From NCBI GenBank assembly GCA_026388415.1, contig JAPLJV010000063.1, forward strand, positions 1 to 64,000: a DNA stretch of 64,000 bases, written 5' to 3'. Made by a program: the position numbers and the translations under genes. Within the stretch, counting starts at the first letter, position 1, and every line of letters begins with the position of its first letter. The notes under the pieces are model-generated. The model did not search any database and was not told where the DNA came from. It saw only the letters and a program-made list of their open reading frames with translations. Source of the stretch: Deltaproteobacteria bacterium. GTDB taxonomy: Bacteria > Desulfobacterota > Syntrophia > Syntrophales > JACQWR01. Shown here one piece after another: positions 62,790-64,000 of the stretch.

Positions 62790-63944
62790 CTATTTCCTGA
62801 ACTGACTCTCCGGCTTGACGCCTTCGTTAAGAATTATCGCCTCAACCCTTCTGTTCTGCCGTTTGCCGGCCGCGGTATCATTGCTTGCCAGCGGGTACTT
62901 CTTACTATACCCGATAGTAACAATCCGTTCACTGGCAATGCCGCGTTTTACCAGGGCGCTCTTGACTGATGCGGCACGCTGCTCGGAAAGTCCCTGATTG
63001 TACTCATCGCTGCCGACGCTGTCGGTATGCCCTTCAACCAGCAGATTCCTGTTCTGTTTTTTCTGGAGGAATGCCGCTAACTTGTCCATACTGATCTGGG
63101 CGCTGGCATTCAGATTGGACTTGTCAGTGGCAAACAGTACATCACCGATAGTCAGCACGATCCCACGGTCAGTCAATTGGCCCTGCAGCTCCGACAATTC
63201 CTTCATCAGCAGGGCGAGTTCAGCCCTCGCCATTTCTGCCTCTCTGGCCTGACCCACCGCTTCATTTCTCGCCATTTCTGCGTCCCTGGCCTGGCTCTCA
63301 GCTTCAGCCCTCGCCATTTCTGCCTCTCTGGCTTTTGCCATTGCCTGTGACCTTGCCAACGCTGCCTCGAAAGCCTGGATATCGGCAAGAATTCTCGCCC
63401 GTTCGGCCTCGCTGTTCGCCGAAGCCAGTTGCTGCTTGGCACGATTCAGTGCAGCAGCATTTTCATCCAAATCCTGTTGGAGCAGTTTTTGCTCCATCCG
63501 GCTTTTCAGCAACTGCATCTCTGCCTTTTCCTTGCCCAGTTTGACGATCTCGTTGCGCGTAACGACCCCCTCTGCAAGGGCTACAGAGGTCTGCGATTTA
63601 CGCTCTGCCATGTAGGCAAGGCGGGAAATGTCATCAAAAAAGAGCTTTTTCTCCCGGGAATCATATTCCTTGGAAGGACTAGACGGATTGGGAGAATAGG
63701 CCTTCTTGCTCACCTGTTCAGCGTCCTGCAATGTTTTTTCTGCTTCCAGAAGTGTTTTCAGAGAGTACGATTCTACAATCGGATTGGCCTTTGCCCGGGC
63801 ATAGTCGGTACGCGCCTGTTCCAGGCGATCCTTGGCGATCTGTTCGCTGGGATCAAGTGCTACTGTGCACCCGGCCAGAACGGCTCCTGCGGCAATCGCA
63901 AGGGCGGCGGCTTTCAAGTGGCTGGCAAAACATCTGTAATTCAT
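62790..63944 (-). CDS. OmpA-family lipoprotein with DUF4398-like and coiled-coil regions
   Basis: 384 residues. Lipobox LAGC (Cys26), a DUF4398-like helical region (about 35-140), Ala/Glu/Arg-rich coiled coil with three 14-residue repeats (AREAEMARAEAE, RDAEMARNEAV, REAEMARAELA; DNA 63220-63345), and C-terminal OmpA domain (about 255-384; VEGHTDSVGSDEY, NRRVEA). Same architecture as 6170-7381 but a lipoprotein. Ribosome site AAAGGAGGAG precedes the ATG at 63944. Confidence 0.88.
   Translation of the reverse strand: MNYRCFASHLKAAALAIAAGAVLAGCTVALDPSEQIAKDRLEQARTDYARAKANPIVESYSLKTLLEAEKTLQDAEQVSKKAYSPNPSSPSKEYDSREKKLFFDDISRLAYMAERKSQTSVALAEGVVTRNEIVKLGKEKAEMQLLKSRMEQKLLQQDLDENAAALNRAKQQLASANSEAERARILADIQAFEAALARSQAMAKAREAEMARAEAESQARDAEMARNEAVGQAREAEMARAELALLMKELSELQGQLTDRGIVLTIGDVLFATDKSNLNASAQISMDKLAAFLQKKQNRNLLVEGHTDSVGSDEYNQGLSEQRAASVKSALVKRGIASERIVTIGYSKKYPLASNDTAAGKRQNRRVEAIILNEGVKPESQFRK
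63220..63345 (-). repeat. Three 42-bp tandem coding repeats
   Basis: Units begin at 63220, 63262 and 63304 (CTCGCCATTTCTG core in each), in frame with the OmpA-like gene and coding 14-residue coiled-coil units. Copy number may vary. Confidence 0.7.
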
Positions 63945-64000
63945 ATCAACTCCTCCTTTTGAATGGATGGGTGGTTATTTAACGGCCGGTATCTTCTTGA

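Noticed and set aside
63220-63345. 42-bp repeats as a possible CRISPR or VNTR outside genes
   Set aside because: They lie in frame inside an OmpA-like gene and code coiled-coil repeats.

Overview
The window looks like a chromosomal segment of an anaerobic, diderm, Desulfobacterota-type bacterium, possibly Syntrophales-like. The lineage is an inference: I ran no search. Support comes from a formate dehydrogenase maturation protein, LptE and several OmpA-type envelope proteins, a superoxide-reductase-like protein, molybdenum hydroxylases of the 4-hydroxybenzoyl-CoA reductase kind, a ferredoxin-rich membrane protein, and cytochrome bd as the only oxidase seen.

Layout. (1) 0.2-4.1 kb, + strand: fdhE-nth, then gap-tpiA-secG behind a clear promoter, then tRNA-Leu(GAG). 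(2) 4.2-7.4 kb: a periplasmic SOR-like protein with a tiny membrane partner, a DUF169 protein, and a DUF4398/OmpA-like pair. (3) 7.4-10.4 kb, - strand: feoB followed by a DtxR-FeoA-type regulator, an EcsC-like gene remnant, and a 25-codon leader ORF overlapping the feoB start. (4) 10.6-23 kb: rpsT (TTG start), then a 12-kb - strand run of core genes: yceD, rpmF, fabG, acpP, fabF, rpiB, glyA, dCMP deaminase, nrdR, ribE, ribBA, ribH, nusB, leuS, lptE. Genes usual in such runs (pgk, ribD, plsX-fabH-fabD) are absent. (5) 23-29.8 kb: glnS, an OmpA/thrombospondin-type-3 protein, a Tat-exported DUF362 protein with a NapH/NapG-like membrane ferredoxin fusion, and a lipoprotein. (6) 29.8-38.8 kb: an accessory graveyard of toxin-antitoxin and defence genes. 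Intact genes are a UDG-like protein, BrnA, a DUF1566 protein, a SEC-C protein, an XRE antitoxin and a zeta-like kinase with a small partner. Decayed genes are two AlbA_2/RecG-like genes, an XRE fragment, DsbA-like, BrnT, AbiEi, AbiEii and HigB. Short direct repeats and GGGGAC-containing repeats sit at module borders. (7) 38.9-52.5 kb, + strand: a catabolic-looking cluster with a PaaK-type acyl-CoA ligase, two molybdenum hydroxylase trios, a VOC epimerase-like protein, a saccharopine-dehydrogenase-like protein, a class III aminotransferase, a flavodoxin/ferredoxin fusion and a lipoprotein hydrolase. (8) 52.9-58.6 kb: cydAB and a MetX-like exported hydrolase carrying near-copies of the same promoter, with YhcH and threonine aldolase remnants between them, then two small membrane proteins and a transposase remnant. 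(9) 58.8-64 kb: a lipoprotein, a large TPR-CHAT lipoprotein, and an OmpA/DUF4398 lipoprotein on the - strand.

Most interesting points: the second molybdenum hydroxylase has an HcrB-like [4Fe-4S] loop in its FAD subunit and Met where the catalytic Glu is expected in its large subunit. The DUF1566 protein has a C-terminus resembling the variable region of a diversity-generating retroelement target, with a hairpin just downstream. Toxin genes decay while their antitoxins remain open. cydAB and an unrelated hydrolase share one duplicated promoter-leader. An envelope-anchored TPR-CHAT protease-like protein sits beside a lipoprotein. All functions are inferred by eye from protein motifs.
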